Below, in pieces: positions 9,061 to 20,469 of a DNA stretch of 64,000 bases (position 1 is its first letter; each line of letters begins with the position of its first letter). The stretch covers positions 248,001-312,000 of the forward strand of contig JADJHJ010000001.1 in NCBI GenBank assembly GCA_016707605.1, read 5' to 3'. Below the pieces are notes generated by a model. The model was given only the letters and a program-made list of their open reading frames with translations. It had not been told where the DNA came from and made no database searches. A program made the translations under genes and the position numbers. Origin of the DNA: Candidatus Promineofilum glycogenicum (GTDB taxonomy: Bacteria; Chloroflexota; Anaerolineae; Promineifilales; Promineifilaceae).

Positions 9061-9954
9061 ATGCCTATGCCCTACGCCCACCCCCTCCAATTCGGCTACT
9101 TCCTAACCCCCGACGCCACCGACCCCCGCGAAGTCCTGCGCCGGGCGCAGGTCTGCGACCGGGCCGGCTATGACCTGATCGGCATCCAGGACCACCCCTA
9201 CCAGCGCCGCTTCCTCGATACCTGGACGCTGCTGGCCTTTCTGGCCGGGCAGACGGAACGCGTCCGCCTCTTCCCCGACGTGGCCAGCCTGCCGCTGCGT
9301 CCGCCGGCCATGCTGGCCAAGGCGGCGGCCTCGCTGGACGTGTTGAGTGGCGGCCGTATCGAGTTGGGCCTGGGCGCGGGCGCGTTCTGGGAGGGGATTC
9401 GCGCGTTGGACGGCGCGGTACGCACGCCGGGCGAAGCGGTGGCCGCGCTGGAAGAGGCCATTCACGTCATCCGCCTGCTGTGGAGCGGGCAGCGGGGCGT
9501 GCGCTACGACGGCCGCTTCTACAGCCTGCATGGCGCTCACAGCGGCCCCGTGCCCGCCCATCCCATCGGCATCTGGCTCGGCGCGCTCGGCCCCAGGATG
9601 CTTAACCTGACCGGGCGGCTGGCCGACGGTTGGGTTCCGTCCTCCTCCTATGTGCCGCCGGCCAAGTTGCCGGAGATGCAGGCGCGCATTGACGAGGGCG
9701 CGGCCGAGGCTGGACGCGCGCCGTCGGCCATTCGCCGCGTCTACAATATCATGGGCCGCATCGGCGACAGCCCATCGGCCGAGCCGTTCGCCGGCCCGGT
9801 CGCGCAGTGGGTGGACGAGTTGACCCATCTGGCGCTGGAGGTGGGCATGGACACCTTCGTCATCGGCCTGCCTGAACCGCCGGGCGACCAGTTGGAGCGC
9901 TTCATGGCCGAGATTGCGCCGCGGGTGCGGGAGAGAACGGTCGCGGTGGGTTGA
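9061..9954 (+). CDS. LLM class flavin-dependent oxidoreductase (luciferase-like)
   Basis: 297 residues with the TIM-barrel pattern of bacterial luciferase-like F420/FMN monooxygenases: FGYFLTPDATDP at strand 1, GYDLIGIQDHPY, then SLDVLSGGRIELGLGAG, IHVIRLLWSG and PIGIWLGALGPRMLNLTGR. Cytosolic, using reduced flavin or F420; substrate cannot be assigned. Two starts (9061 and 9067) are possible, only one base after the antitoxin stop. It is followed by a mobile-looking inverted repeat element. Confidence 0.85.
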   Translation: MPMPYAHPLQFGYFLTPDATDPREVLRRAQVCDRAGYDLIGIQDHPYQRRFLDTWTLLAFLAGQTERVRLFPDVASLPLRPPAMLAKAAASLDVLSGGRIELGLGAGAFWEGIRALDGAVRTPGEAVAALEEAIHVIRLLWSGQRGVRYDGRFYSLHGAHSGPVPAHPIGIWLGALGPRMLNLTGRLADGWVPSSSYVPPAKLPEMQARIDEGAAEAGRAPSAIRRVYNIMGRIGDSPSAEPFAGPVAQWVDELTHLALEVGMDTFVIGLPEPPGDQLERFMAEIAPRVRERTVAVG

Positions 9955-9965
9955 TGGAGTTTAGC

Positions 9966-10139
9966 CAAATAATGAGGTAGGGGCGGGACAATGCGGCCGA
10001 CGTATCTTGTCTTGCAGAACGGTGTCGATGCCGCATTGTCTCGCCCTCCACCGGCGGGGGCGAGACAACCGGCGAACAACACTCTGATTATTCGCCGAAT
10101 TCTGTCGTGCCGGTTGTCCCGCCCTACCTCATTAATTTG
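9966..10139. mobile_element. MITE-like element with 26-bp terminal inverted repeats
   Basis: A 174-bp non-coding element between the oxidoreductase and the flavin-binding protein. Left end 9966-9991 and right end 10114-10139 are inverted repeats (CAAATAATGAGGTAGGGG... against CAAATTAATGAGGTAGGG...), differing by one indel at each of two sites. Inside is a second inverted pair around CATTGTCTCGCCC and GGGCGAGACAA at about 10034-10060. No reading frame is present. This is the size and structure of a MITE moved by a transposase elsewhere; the parent transposon is not in the window. Confidence 0.7.
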
Positions 10140-10203
10140 CAAAACTTCATAAACCCACCGCTAACGCGGAAGTGCGTTCTAGGAGATTAACCCGCCGGCA
10201 TAC

Positions 10204-10644
10204 TCACCCGCCCGACGGCCAGCGCCGCGAGTTCGTTCCACCCTCGACGTACTGGTTCATAAACGCAAACTCCACCGTCAGGACAAACAGGATGTAGTGC
10301 GCTTGCGGCACATAGGGTGAGGCCCGCACCGCCTGTTCACGGATGGCCGGGTCGTCGGTCAAGGTCGCCCGCCCGCGCACGTAGAACTCGCCCCCGCCGC
10401 CGCCCGAATCTTCAACGGCGCAATGGAGAGTATAGCGGCCGTCGCGCTGCAAGTCCTTGCCCTTGGGCGAGGTCGGCTCCATGAACAGGAACAACTGCTC
10501 GCCGATGATCGGTGTCACCGGGTGCACGCGCGGGCCGCCGTCGGCGCGCACCGTGCCCAGGTAGGCGACGCCGGTTTGAAAGCGGGCCTGGCCGAAGGCG
10601 GCCAATTCGGGCGCTTGTTGTGCGAATTCTGCCCAACTGGTCAT
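10204..10644 (-). CDS. Pyridoxamine 5'-phosphate oxidase-family FMN-binding protein
   Basis: 146 residues with a split-barrel flavin fold signature: FQTGVAYLGTVRADGGPRVHP, then IGEQLFLFMEPTSPKGKDLQRDGRYTLHC, typical of the small PNPOx-like/F420-binding group. Cytosolic; may reduce or bind flavin-dependent substrates. The start at 10644 has GAGGAG in front. It lies 26 bases after the TrmO end on the same strand and is probably cotranscribed with it. Confidence 0.8.
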   Translation of the reverse strand: MTSWAEFAQQAPELAAFGQARFQTGVAYLGTVRADGGPRVHPVTPIIGEQLFLFMEPTSPKGKDLQRDGRYTLHCAVEDSGGGGGEFYVRGRATLTDDPAIREQAVRASPYVPQAHYILFVLTVEFAFMNQYVEGGTNSRRWPSGG

Positions 10645-10670
10645 CGTTATCTCCTCGCTTTAATTCGCTG

Positions 10671-11828
10671 TCAGTTGTCCGTCACTTCAGGCAGAGTGGG
10701 TTTAATATCCACCACTGGCGTGCCGTCAATCACCTCGATTGGACCAACGAGTAGCCGGTTGCCGGCCATCGCCCGCACGCGCACCCGATGTAGACCCAGC
10801 GGGTTAGGCCGATCGGGCGAGCGCGTGTTGAAGACGCCGGTCAGAGGGTTGGCCTCGTTCCATTGTGGGTGCAGCCGTAGCACGTCGCGCCGCGACTGGT
10901 GCAGTCAGGTGACGACGATGATCTCATCGCCCACGGCGATGCCCTCTAGCCCCGCGGCCAGTGCGTTATCTACCTCCAGCCAGGCATCGGGCGCGCCTTC
11001 GTAGCCCTGATTGGGCGCAGCCAGGCGGTCCGTTAGTGGCGAACGAATGAAACCGATGGGCTGAAGGTGATAGCTGTCGTCGTTCATGCGCCTTGATTGT
11101 ACCTCCACCACCAACCGCTCCAACTCCCCAAAGTGCGAGCCGCGCCAGTACACCTGGCCGCAACGGCCGCACTGCTGGAACTCGTCGTAGTACAGCTTCG
11201 TCTTTGGCTCCAGACGATCCAGCACGGCCGCTTTGTCCACCGGCCGCAGCAGCCCATTGCAGCGCAGACAGCGCCGCCATGCCTCCACCCGGTCTAACAG
11301 CCGGTAGCGGCGCAGCACGGCGAAGAGTTGCTGGCGCGGGTCGGTGGAGCGCGGGCAGTAGCCGAACACGACCAGGCTGCGCTTCAGCAGGCCGCGGTCG
11401 CGCGTCAGCAGGACGCGGTTCTCGTCGTGGGCGCGCTCGGCCAGCATGTCGTCGGCCGCATCGCCGCCGTAGGCCGTGTCGAAGCCCAGCAGCCGCAACG
11501 TGCGCGTCAGCCGGCCGAGGTGGTTGTCGGTCAGGAAAGCCACTGGCTCCGGCAATGGCGGTCGCAGCGCCGGCGCGTCCTCGATGGCGACGCCGCTGTG
11601 CTCCGGGTAGACGGCAATGCCGCTACCATCCGCCGGCTGGTGCTCGAAGCCGACCGGCTGCCCGTTGGCCACGATGAGCGCCACTTCGGGGTGGGGCACG
11701 CCGGCGGCCTCGATGAGGTGTTTGACCGACTGCGGGCCGTTGTAGGCGTAGGCGAATTCCGCGCCCCGCCACCGCGGCGGCAGGAAGTCGTTTAGCTCAT
11801 CGTGAAAGTGAAATGTCACTTCAGCCAT
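10671..11828 (-). pseudogene. Mut7-C / TrmO fusion interrupted by an in-frame TGA
   Basis: One frame runs from the ATG at 11828 to 10671 with a single TGA at 10905-10907. The first part is a Mut7-C protein: ubiquitin-like N-terminus (1-90), PIN-like Mut7-C nuclease domain (FLTDNHLGRLTRTLRLLGFD, LLTRDRGLLKR) and a zinc ribbon (CLRC ... CGRC). Without a stop it continues at about residue 249 into TrmO/TsaA (YHLQPIGFIRSPL), the methyltransferase acting on t6A37 of tRNA. The TGA falls where family members usually have a bulky residue, often Trp (IIVVT-stop-LHQSRRDVL), and the frame then continues normally through NTRSPDRPNPLGLH and DGTPVVDIKP. A single TGG-to-TGA change or sequencing error is the simplest reading; elsewhere in the window TGA is a normal stop. 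The fusion itself is unusual. Confidence 0.75.
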
Positions 11829-11908
11829 TGTTCTGAGGTCTTTTCATGTCCCAATTGACTTTGCAGTGCCCCTGCCGCCCTGGCGTTGTTGAACGGGTTC
11901 GGCTAGAA

Positions 11909-11941
11909 TGTACTAAATATATATAAGCTACAATTTGTACA
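11909..11941. promoter_or_regulatory. Probable operator/promoter of the Phd/PIN toxin-antitoxin operon
   Basis: An AT-rich imperfect palindrome, TGTACTAAAT and AATTTGTACA as arms, contains TACAAT at 11929-11934 as a possible -10 box. It lies 28 bases before the antitoxin ATG, which has GGAGG at 11955-11959. Antitoxins of this class commonly bind such palindromes to repress their own operon; that binding is inferred. Confidence 0.45.
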
Positions 11942-11969
11942 GAACTCACTAAACGGAGGTGCATAGCGA

Positions 11970-12251
11970 ATGGAAAAGCAAATGACGATCACTCAGGTGC
12001 GCGATGCCATTGGCGAAGTAGTAGACGAGGTCCAGTATCAGAACAACCGCTACATCATCCTCCGCCACGGCAAACCGGCGGCGGCCATCGTGCCGCTCCA
12101 CGTCTACGAGAATTGGCAATCGAACCGCGAGCGGCTCTTCAGTCTCATCGAGCAGATGCAGGCCACGGCTGGAGACGCCGACCCGGACGAAGTGATGCAA
12201 CTCGTTTTGGAAGCGCAACAGGCGACTCGCGCTGAGAGCGATGAGCGTTGA
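11970..12251 (+). CDS. Antitoxin, Phd/YefM family
   Basis: 93 residues. MTITQVRDAIGEVVDEVQYQ and YIILRHGKPAAAIVPLHVYE are typical of Phd/YefM antitoxins: an N-terminal DNA-binding fold followed by a helical toxin-binding tail (about 55-93), rich in acidic residues. Its stop overlaps the first possible start of the PIN toxin by 11 bases, so the two are translated together. Start at 11970 is supported by a GGAGG site ten bases upstream. Confidence 0.85.
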   Translation: MEKQMTITQVRDAIGEVVDEVQYQNNRYIILRHGKPAAAIVPLHVYENWQSNRERLFSLIEQMQATAGDADPDEVMQLVLEAQQATRAESDER

Positions 12252-12678
12252 CATGAAGGCCGTCCTCGATGCCAACGTCTTTGTCAGCGCACTCATCAGT
12301 TTGCGCGGCGCGCCTCGGCAAATTATCGATCGATGGCGGGCCGAGGCGTTCGAGCTACTTACCTCAGAGGCCATTCTGCAAGAGATCGGCCATGTGCTGC
12401 GCTATCCGAAGATTGCCGCCCTGCACCGACTTTCCGAGCCGCAACTGATGGAGTTCCTGGCGCTTTTGCGCGAGGAAAGTCACATTGTCAACCCGACAGA
12501 GACGTTGGCCATTAGCCCCGACGAGTCTGATAACCGCTATCTGGAATGCGCCGTCGCCGGTGATGCGGAGTACGTTGTGAGCGGTGACAAGCGCCATTTG
12601 CTACCCTTGGCTGAGTACCGCGGGGTGCGCATTGTCTCCCCCGCGACGTTCCTCATGGCGTTACAACTCGACGAGTGA
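12241..12678 (+). CDS. PIN-domain toxin of a type II toxin-antitoxin module
   Basis: 145 residues (starting at 12241; ATG at 12253 is an alternative without overlap). It belongs to the putative toxin, PIN family: AVLDANVFVSALIS supplies the first Asp, an acidic residue follows in LTSEAILQEIGHVL, and PDESDNRYLECAVAGDAEYVVSGDK supplies the remaining Asp/Glu metal ligands. Expected to be a Mg-dependent RNase held inactive by the preceding antitoxin. All key acidic residues are present, so it looks functional. Confidence 0.87.
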   Translation: MSVDMKAVLDANVFVSALISLRGAPRQIIDRWRAEAFELLTSEAILQEIGHVLRYPKIAALHRLSEPQLMEFLALLREESHIVNPTETLAISPDESDNRYLECAVAGDAEYVVSGDKRHLLPLAEYRGVRIVSPATFLMALQLDE

Positions 12679-12683
12679 CGCCA

Positions 12684-14824
<2,141 letters not shown>

Positions 14825-14908
14825 GGTGATATTCTCCGATTGCGTGTCGATCATACGCCGCATTTTCGGCGTGTCCAGACTTGAACGCCCGGAGAAGGAA
14901 AGGCGCCC

Positions 14909-15649
14909 ATGCCCTATCAAGTCCTCATCGTCGAAGACGACGAAACCCTACGCGAGACGCTGGAGTACAACTTGCGCAATCAGGGTTACGAGGTGCTCGT
15001 GGCCGACAACGGCTACACGGCGCTGGAGTTGGCCCGCAGCCGGCAGCCGGCCCTGATGCTGCTCGATCTGATGCTGCCCGGCATTGACGGCTTCGAGGTC
15101 TGCCGCATTCTGCGCAAGGAGATGAGCCTGCCCATCTTGATGCTGACGGCGCGCACGGAGGAGGTAGACAAGATCATCGGCCTGGAAGTCGGCGCCGACG
15201 ACTACCTGACCAAGCCATTCAGCATGCGCGAATTGCTGGCGCGGGTCAAGGCGCTGCTGCGGCGGGTCGAGTTGATCCGCGAAGATCTGGTCGCCCAGGG
15301 GGACGCCCAGCCGGACGCTGCCCGCCCCGCGCTCGACACGCCGCGAACCGAGACGCTGACCTTCGGCAACCTGGCCATTGACGAGACGCGGCGCGAAGTG
15401 CGCCTGGACGGCCGCCCCATCCGCGTCAAGCCCAAGGAGTTCGACCTGCTGCTCTTCCTGGCCCGTCACCGCGGCATCGCTCTGTCGCGCGACCTGATTC
15501 TGGAGCGCGTCTGGGGCTGGTCGTTCGACGGCAACAGCCGCACGGTGGACGTTCACATCCGCTGGCTGCGCGAGAAGGTCGAGCCGGACCCGGCCAACGC
15601 CGCGCGCATTGTCACCGTGCGTGGCATCGGTTATCGTTTTGACGGCTAA
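14909..15649 (+). CDS. Response regulator, OmpR/PhoB family
   Basis: 246 residues. Receiver domain (1-120) with the acidic pair VEDDE, phospho-acceptor Asp53 in LMLLDLMLPG, Thr in MLTAR and Lys in LTKPF; after a linker of about 30 residues a winged-helix trans_reg_C domain (about 155-245, LARHRGIALSRDLILERVWG, RTVDVHIRWLREK). Located directly ahead of the PAS/HAMP kinase and the Pst operon, it is most likely the PhoB/PhoP regulator of the phosphate regulon and would bind the Pho box at 17064. Cytoplasmic. Confidence 0.9.
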   Translation: MPYQVLIVEDDETLRETLEYNLRNQGYEVLVADNGYTALELARSRQPALMLLDLMLPGIDGFEVCRILRKEMSLPILMLTARTEEVDKIIGLEVGADDYLTKPFSMRELLARVKALLRRVELIREDLVAQGDAQPDAARPALDTPRTETLTFGNLAIDETRREVRLDGRPIRVKPKEFDLLLFLARHRGIALSRDLILERVWGWSFDGNSRTVDVHIRWLREKVEPDPANAARIVTVRGIGYRFDG

Positions 15650-15650
15650 A

Positions 15651-17048
<1,398 letters not shown>

Positions 17049-17063
17049 CCACCGCCCGCGCCC

Positions 17064-17138
17064 GTTAACCTCCCGTTTACAAAACCTTAGCCGGACGTTA
17101 ACCGGACGGTGACTACTCCTTAATAGCGCCATGATAAT
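17064..17138 (+). promoter_or_regulatory. Pho box of five half-sites and pstS promoter
   Basis: Five 7-bp half-sites follow each other with an exact 11-bp period: GTTAACC (17064), GTTTACA (17075), CTTAGCC (17086), GTTAACC (17097) and GGTGACT (17108). The last overlaps a -35-like GTGACT; GATAAT at 17133-17138 lies 18 bases further and fits a -10 box. Repeats of 7 bp with 4-bp spacers are the known PhoB/PhoP arrangement. A leader of about 165 bases would precede the pstS ATG. Confidence 0.7.
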
Positions 17139-17312
17139 CTGGGCTGGTATTTGGAGTACGTCACTCTGTTCCTGAACAGCCCGGCCACGCGAGCCACGGC
17201 CGGCTCCCCCCTCATGCTGATGAGTTTCCCGGTGGGAGTCATGCCTGCTTGCTGCGGCAAGGTAGCTAGGAGCAGGAGACTATTTTTCCACCAACGTGAG
17301 GAGAGGAAAACA

Positions 17313-19348
17313 ATGCGGATTAAGTTGTTAGCTTTGCTTGTTTTGGTCGCGCTCATGGCCGCGGCCTGTGGCGGAACGACGCCGGCAACGACCGAAGAGG
17401 TCGTAGCCACGGTCGAGACCGCTGTCGAAGAGGTCTTGCCGACGACCGAAACGGCAGCCGAAGAGGAACCGACGGCCGAGGCTGAGGCGACTGAGGAACC
17501 GGCCACGACCGAAGGCGACGGCACGATGCCGATGGCCGACCCGCTGGCCGTTAGCGGCGACATCGTAGCCGCGGGCAGCTCAACAGTCTTCCCGCTGGCC
17601 GAAGCGGTGGCGCTGCGCTACAAGGACGAAGGGTTCGCCGGACAGGTGACGATTGACAGCGTCGGCACAGGCGGCGGCTTCGAGCGGTTCTGCCAGACGG
17701 GCGAGACCGACGTCGCCAACGCCAGCCGGGCGATCAACGAGGAAGAGACGGCGGCGTGCGCGGCCATCGGCCGGACGCCGATCGAGTTCCGGTGGGCACG
17801 GACGCTCTGGCAGTGGTGGTCAGCGCCGAGAACGACTTCGTGGAAGACCTGACACTGGAGCAACTGGCGCTGATCTTCTCGACGGCTGAGAACTGGTCGG
17901 ACGTGGACGCCTCGTGGCCGGACGAGCCGATTCAGCGCTACATACCGGGCACGGACAGCGGCACGTACGACTACTTCACCGAAGAGGTGTTCCCCGACCT
18001 GGCAGACGGCATGGCCAACCCGCAACTGGAGGCCAGCGGCCTGAACCAGAGCGAGGACGACAACGTGCTGGTGCAGGGCGTCGAAGGCAGCCCGTACGCC
18101 ATCGGCTACTTCGGCTACGCCTACGCCTCGGAGAACACCGACACCCTCCGCCCGGTGATGATCGCGGGTGTGGAGCCGAACGCGGCCTCGGTGGAGGCCA
18201 ACGAGTACCCGCTGGCCCGGCCGCTGTTCATCTACAGCGACGCGACCATCATGACCGAGAAGCCCCAGGTGGCCGACTACATCAACTTCTTCCTGACCAC
18301 CGTCAACGAAGAGATCGACGCCGTCGGTTACTTCCCCGCCAGCGACGAAGCGCTCAACGGCGCGCGTCAGGCATGGTTGGTGGCGATGGGTTTGGCTGCG
18401 GCAGGCGAGATGGGCGCCGGAGACGGCGCGGCCGAAGAGGCCGAAGAGACCGCCGCCACGGGCGAGATCTGTGAACTCCCCGCTTCCGACCCGTTGGCGG
18501 TAAGTGGCGACATCGTATCGGCGGGCAGTTCGACGGTGTTCCCGCTGGCCGAAGCGGTGGCGCTGCGCTACAAGGACGAAGGGTTCGCCGGACAGGTGAC
18601 GATCGACAGCGTCGGCACGGGCGGCGGCTTCGAGCGGTTCTGCCAGACGGGCGAGACCGATGTCGCCAACGCCAGCCGGGCGATCAACGAGGAAGAGACG
18701 GCGGCGTGTGAGGCCATCGGCCGGACGCCGATCGAGTTTCGGGTGGGCACGGACGCCCTGGCAGTGGTGGTCAGCGCTGAGAACGACTTCGTGGAAGACC
18801 TGACGCTGGAGCAACTGGCGCTGATCTTCTCGACGGCGGAGAACTGGTCGGACGTGGACGCCTCGTGGCCGGCCGAGCCGATTCAGCGCTACATTCCGGG
18901 CACGGACAGCGGCACGTACGACTACTTCACCGAAGAGGTGTTCCCCGACCTGGAAGACGGCATGGCCAACCCGCAACTGGAGGCGTCGGGCCTGAACCAG
19001 AGCGAGGACGACAACGTGCTGGTGCAGGGCGTGGCCGGCAGCCCGTACGCCATCGGCTACTTCGGCTACGCCTACGCCTCGGAGAACACCGACACCCTCC
19101 GCCCGGTGATGATCGCGGGTGTGGAGCCGAACGCGGCCTCGGTGGAGGCCAATGAGTACCCGCTGGCCCGCCCGCTGTTCATCTACAGCGACGCGACCAT
19201 CCTGACCGAGAAGCCCCAGGTGGCCGACTTTATCAACTTCTTCCTGACCACCGTCAACGAAGAGATCGACGCCGTCGGCTACTTCCCCGCCAGCGTTGAG
19301 GTCCTTGGTGGGGCGAGTTGTGCGTTCGTGACCGCCATCGCTGAGTAA
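17313..19348 (+). CDS. pstS: PstS-like phosphate-binding lipoprotein with two tandem binding domains (one apparent frameshift)
   Basis: About 678 residues once a single frameshift is bridged. ATG 17313 starts a lipoprotein signal peptide ending LMAAACGG, followed by a Thr/Glu/Ala-rich linker (about 24-72). Then come two nearly identical PstS domains (about 75-345 and 392-660), each with GSSTVFPLAEAVALRY, GTGGGFERFC, VANASRAIN, PGTDSGTYDYF and ARPLFIYSDA. In copy one, at 17790-17793, TTCCGGTGGGC replaces TTTCGGGTGGGC of copy two; one missing G breaks the frame, and the rest of the protein reads on in the next frame. Copy two is intact there, so error or very recent mutation is likely. It would deliver phosphate to PstCA outside the membrane and is preceded by the Pho box. 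Confidence 0.88.
17538..19295 (+). repeat. Tandem near-identical domain duplication inside pstS
   Basis: Unit A 17538-18344 and unit B 18488-19295, offset 950-951 bases, match at almost every nucleotide including synonymous positions, and are joined by a 140-base divergent linker. The offset changes by one base across the frameshift site, showing that unit A lost one base there. Confidence 0.9.
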
Positions 19349-19384
19349 TCGAGCGTTCAGCACCAGTCTGCTGAACTAACGGGC

Positions 19385-19421
19385 GTATGCCGCTCGCGGA
19401 CATCGACCGCGAGCGGCATAC
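19385..19421 (+). terminator. Strong hairpin between pstS and pstC
   Basis: A perfect 15-bp stem (GTATGCCGCTCGCGG, 19385-19399, and its complement 19407-19421) with a 7-base loop, then CCATGTTTT. It is placed where many binding-protein operons have a partial terminator or mRNA-stabilising hairpin that raises PstS over the permease genes. Confidence 0.65.
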
Positions 19422-19497
19422 CCATGTTTTGGAGCCGCTTAGGGCGGCGCAAAAGATCGGACGAAATACGTGGTACGCTGGCCCCATCGGGCCTAGA

Positions 19498-20469
19498 ATG
19501 GGGGTTATGGAGAACATGGAAGAGGTGACACCGCTGCCCAAATCAACATCCGTCGAGCGCGCGCCGCTGAACCAACTGGCGAAACGGCCGCGCGTTGGCG
19601 AGATTATTATCGAAGCCGCTCTGTTCATCGCCGCCGGCATCTCGATCATCACCACCATTGCCATCGTCATCATCCTGATGGAAGAGGCCCTGCGCTTCTT
19701 CGCCGACGACCGGGTGAGTCTGGTCAGCTTTCTGACCGAGACCATCTGGCAGCCGGAGGCCAACCACTTTGGCATCCTGCCCCTGCTGAACGCCACCCTG
19801 ATGATCACGGCCATCTCCCTGCTGGTGGCGGTGCCGCTGGGGCTGGCGTCGGCCATCTACCTGAGCGAATACGCCTCGCCGCGCGTGCGCGGCATCCTGA
19901 AGCCGGCGCTGGAGATGCTGGCCGGTGTGCCCACCGTCGTCTACGGCTACTTCGCCCTGACCTTCGTCACGGCCATCCTGCGCGCCGTGCTGGGCAAGGA
20001 CCTGGTGCAGATCTACAACATCGCCTCGGCCGGGCTGGTCGTCGGCGTGCTCATCACGCCGCTGATCGCCTCGCTGAGCGAGGACGCGCTGCACGCCGTG
20101 CCCAATTCGCTGCGCGAGGCGTCTTACGGCGTCGGCGCGACCAAGTTCGAGACGGCGACCAAGGTCATCCTGCCGGCGGCGCTATCGGGCGTGGCCGCGG
20201 CCATGGTGCTGGCCGTGTCGCGCGCCTTTGGCGAGACGATGATCGTGGCCATCGCCGCCGGGGCCGGGCCGAAGCTGACCTGGAACCCGTTCGTCTCGGC
20301 CGAGCCGATGACCGGCTACATGGTGCGCATCAGCGGCGGCGACCTGAGCTATCAGTCGCTGGACTACAAGAGCATCTACGCCATTGGCCTGGTTGTCTTT
20401 GTCGTGACGCTGATACTCAACATCATCAGCCAGCGCGTCGTCGCCCGCTTCCGCGAGGTGTACGAATGA
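19498..20469 (+). CDS. pstC: Phosphate ABC transporter permease PstC
   Basis: About 323 residues. ATG 19498 (or 19507) avoids the hairpin that an earlier in-frame start would include. A hydrophobic first helix (AALFIAAGISIITTIAIVII) is followed by an outer loop, then the permease core: LLNATLMITAISLLVAVPLG, YLSEYASPRVRG, LEMLAGVPTVVYGYFAL, and the coupling loop LREASYGVGATKFETATKVILP that contacts PstB. About six membrane helices. The last four bases overlap the pstA start (ATGA), implying coupled translation. Confidence 0.93.
   Translation: MGVMENMEEVTPLPKSTSVERAPLNQLAKRPRVGEIIIEAALFIAAGISIITTIAIVIILMEEALRFFADDRVSLVSFLTETIWQPEANHFGILPLLNATLMITAISLLVAVPLGLASAIYLSEYASPRVRGILKPALEMLAGVPTVVYGYFALTFVTAILRAVLGKDLVQIYNIASAGLVVGVLITPLIASLSEDALHAVPNSLREASYGVGATKFETATKVILPAALSGVAAAMVLAVSRAFGETMIVAIAAGAGPKLTWNPFVSAEPMTGYMVRISGGDLSYQSLDYKSIYAIGLVVFVVTLILNIISQRVVARFREVYE

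Noticed and set aside
9966..10139. Rho-independent terminator of the oxidoreductase gene
   Set aside because: Arms are 120 bases apart with inner inverted pairs and no T-tract; the structure suits a MITE better, though it may also terminate transcription.
10905..10907. TGA in TrmO as selenocysteine or general recoding
   Set aside because: The family position is not a Cys, no SECIS-like need is known for TrmO, and TGA ends many other genes in the window.
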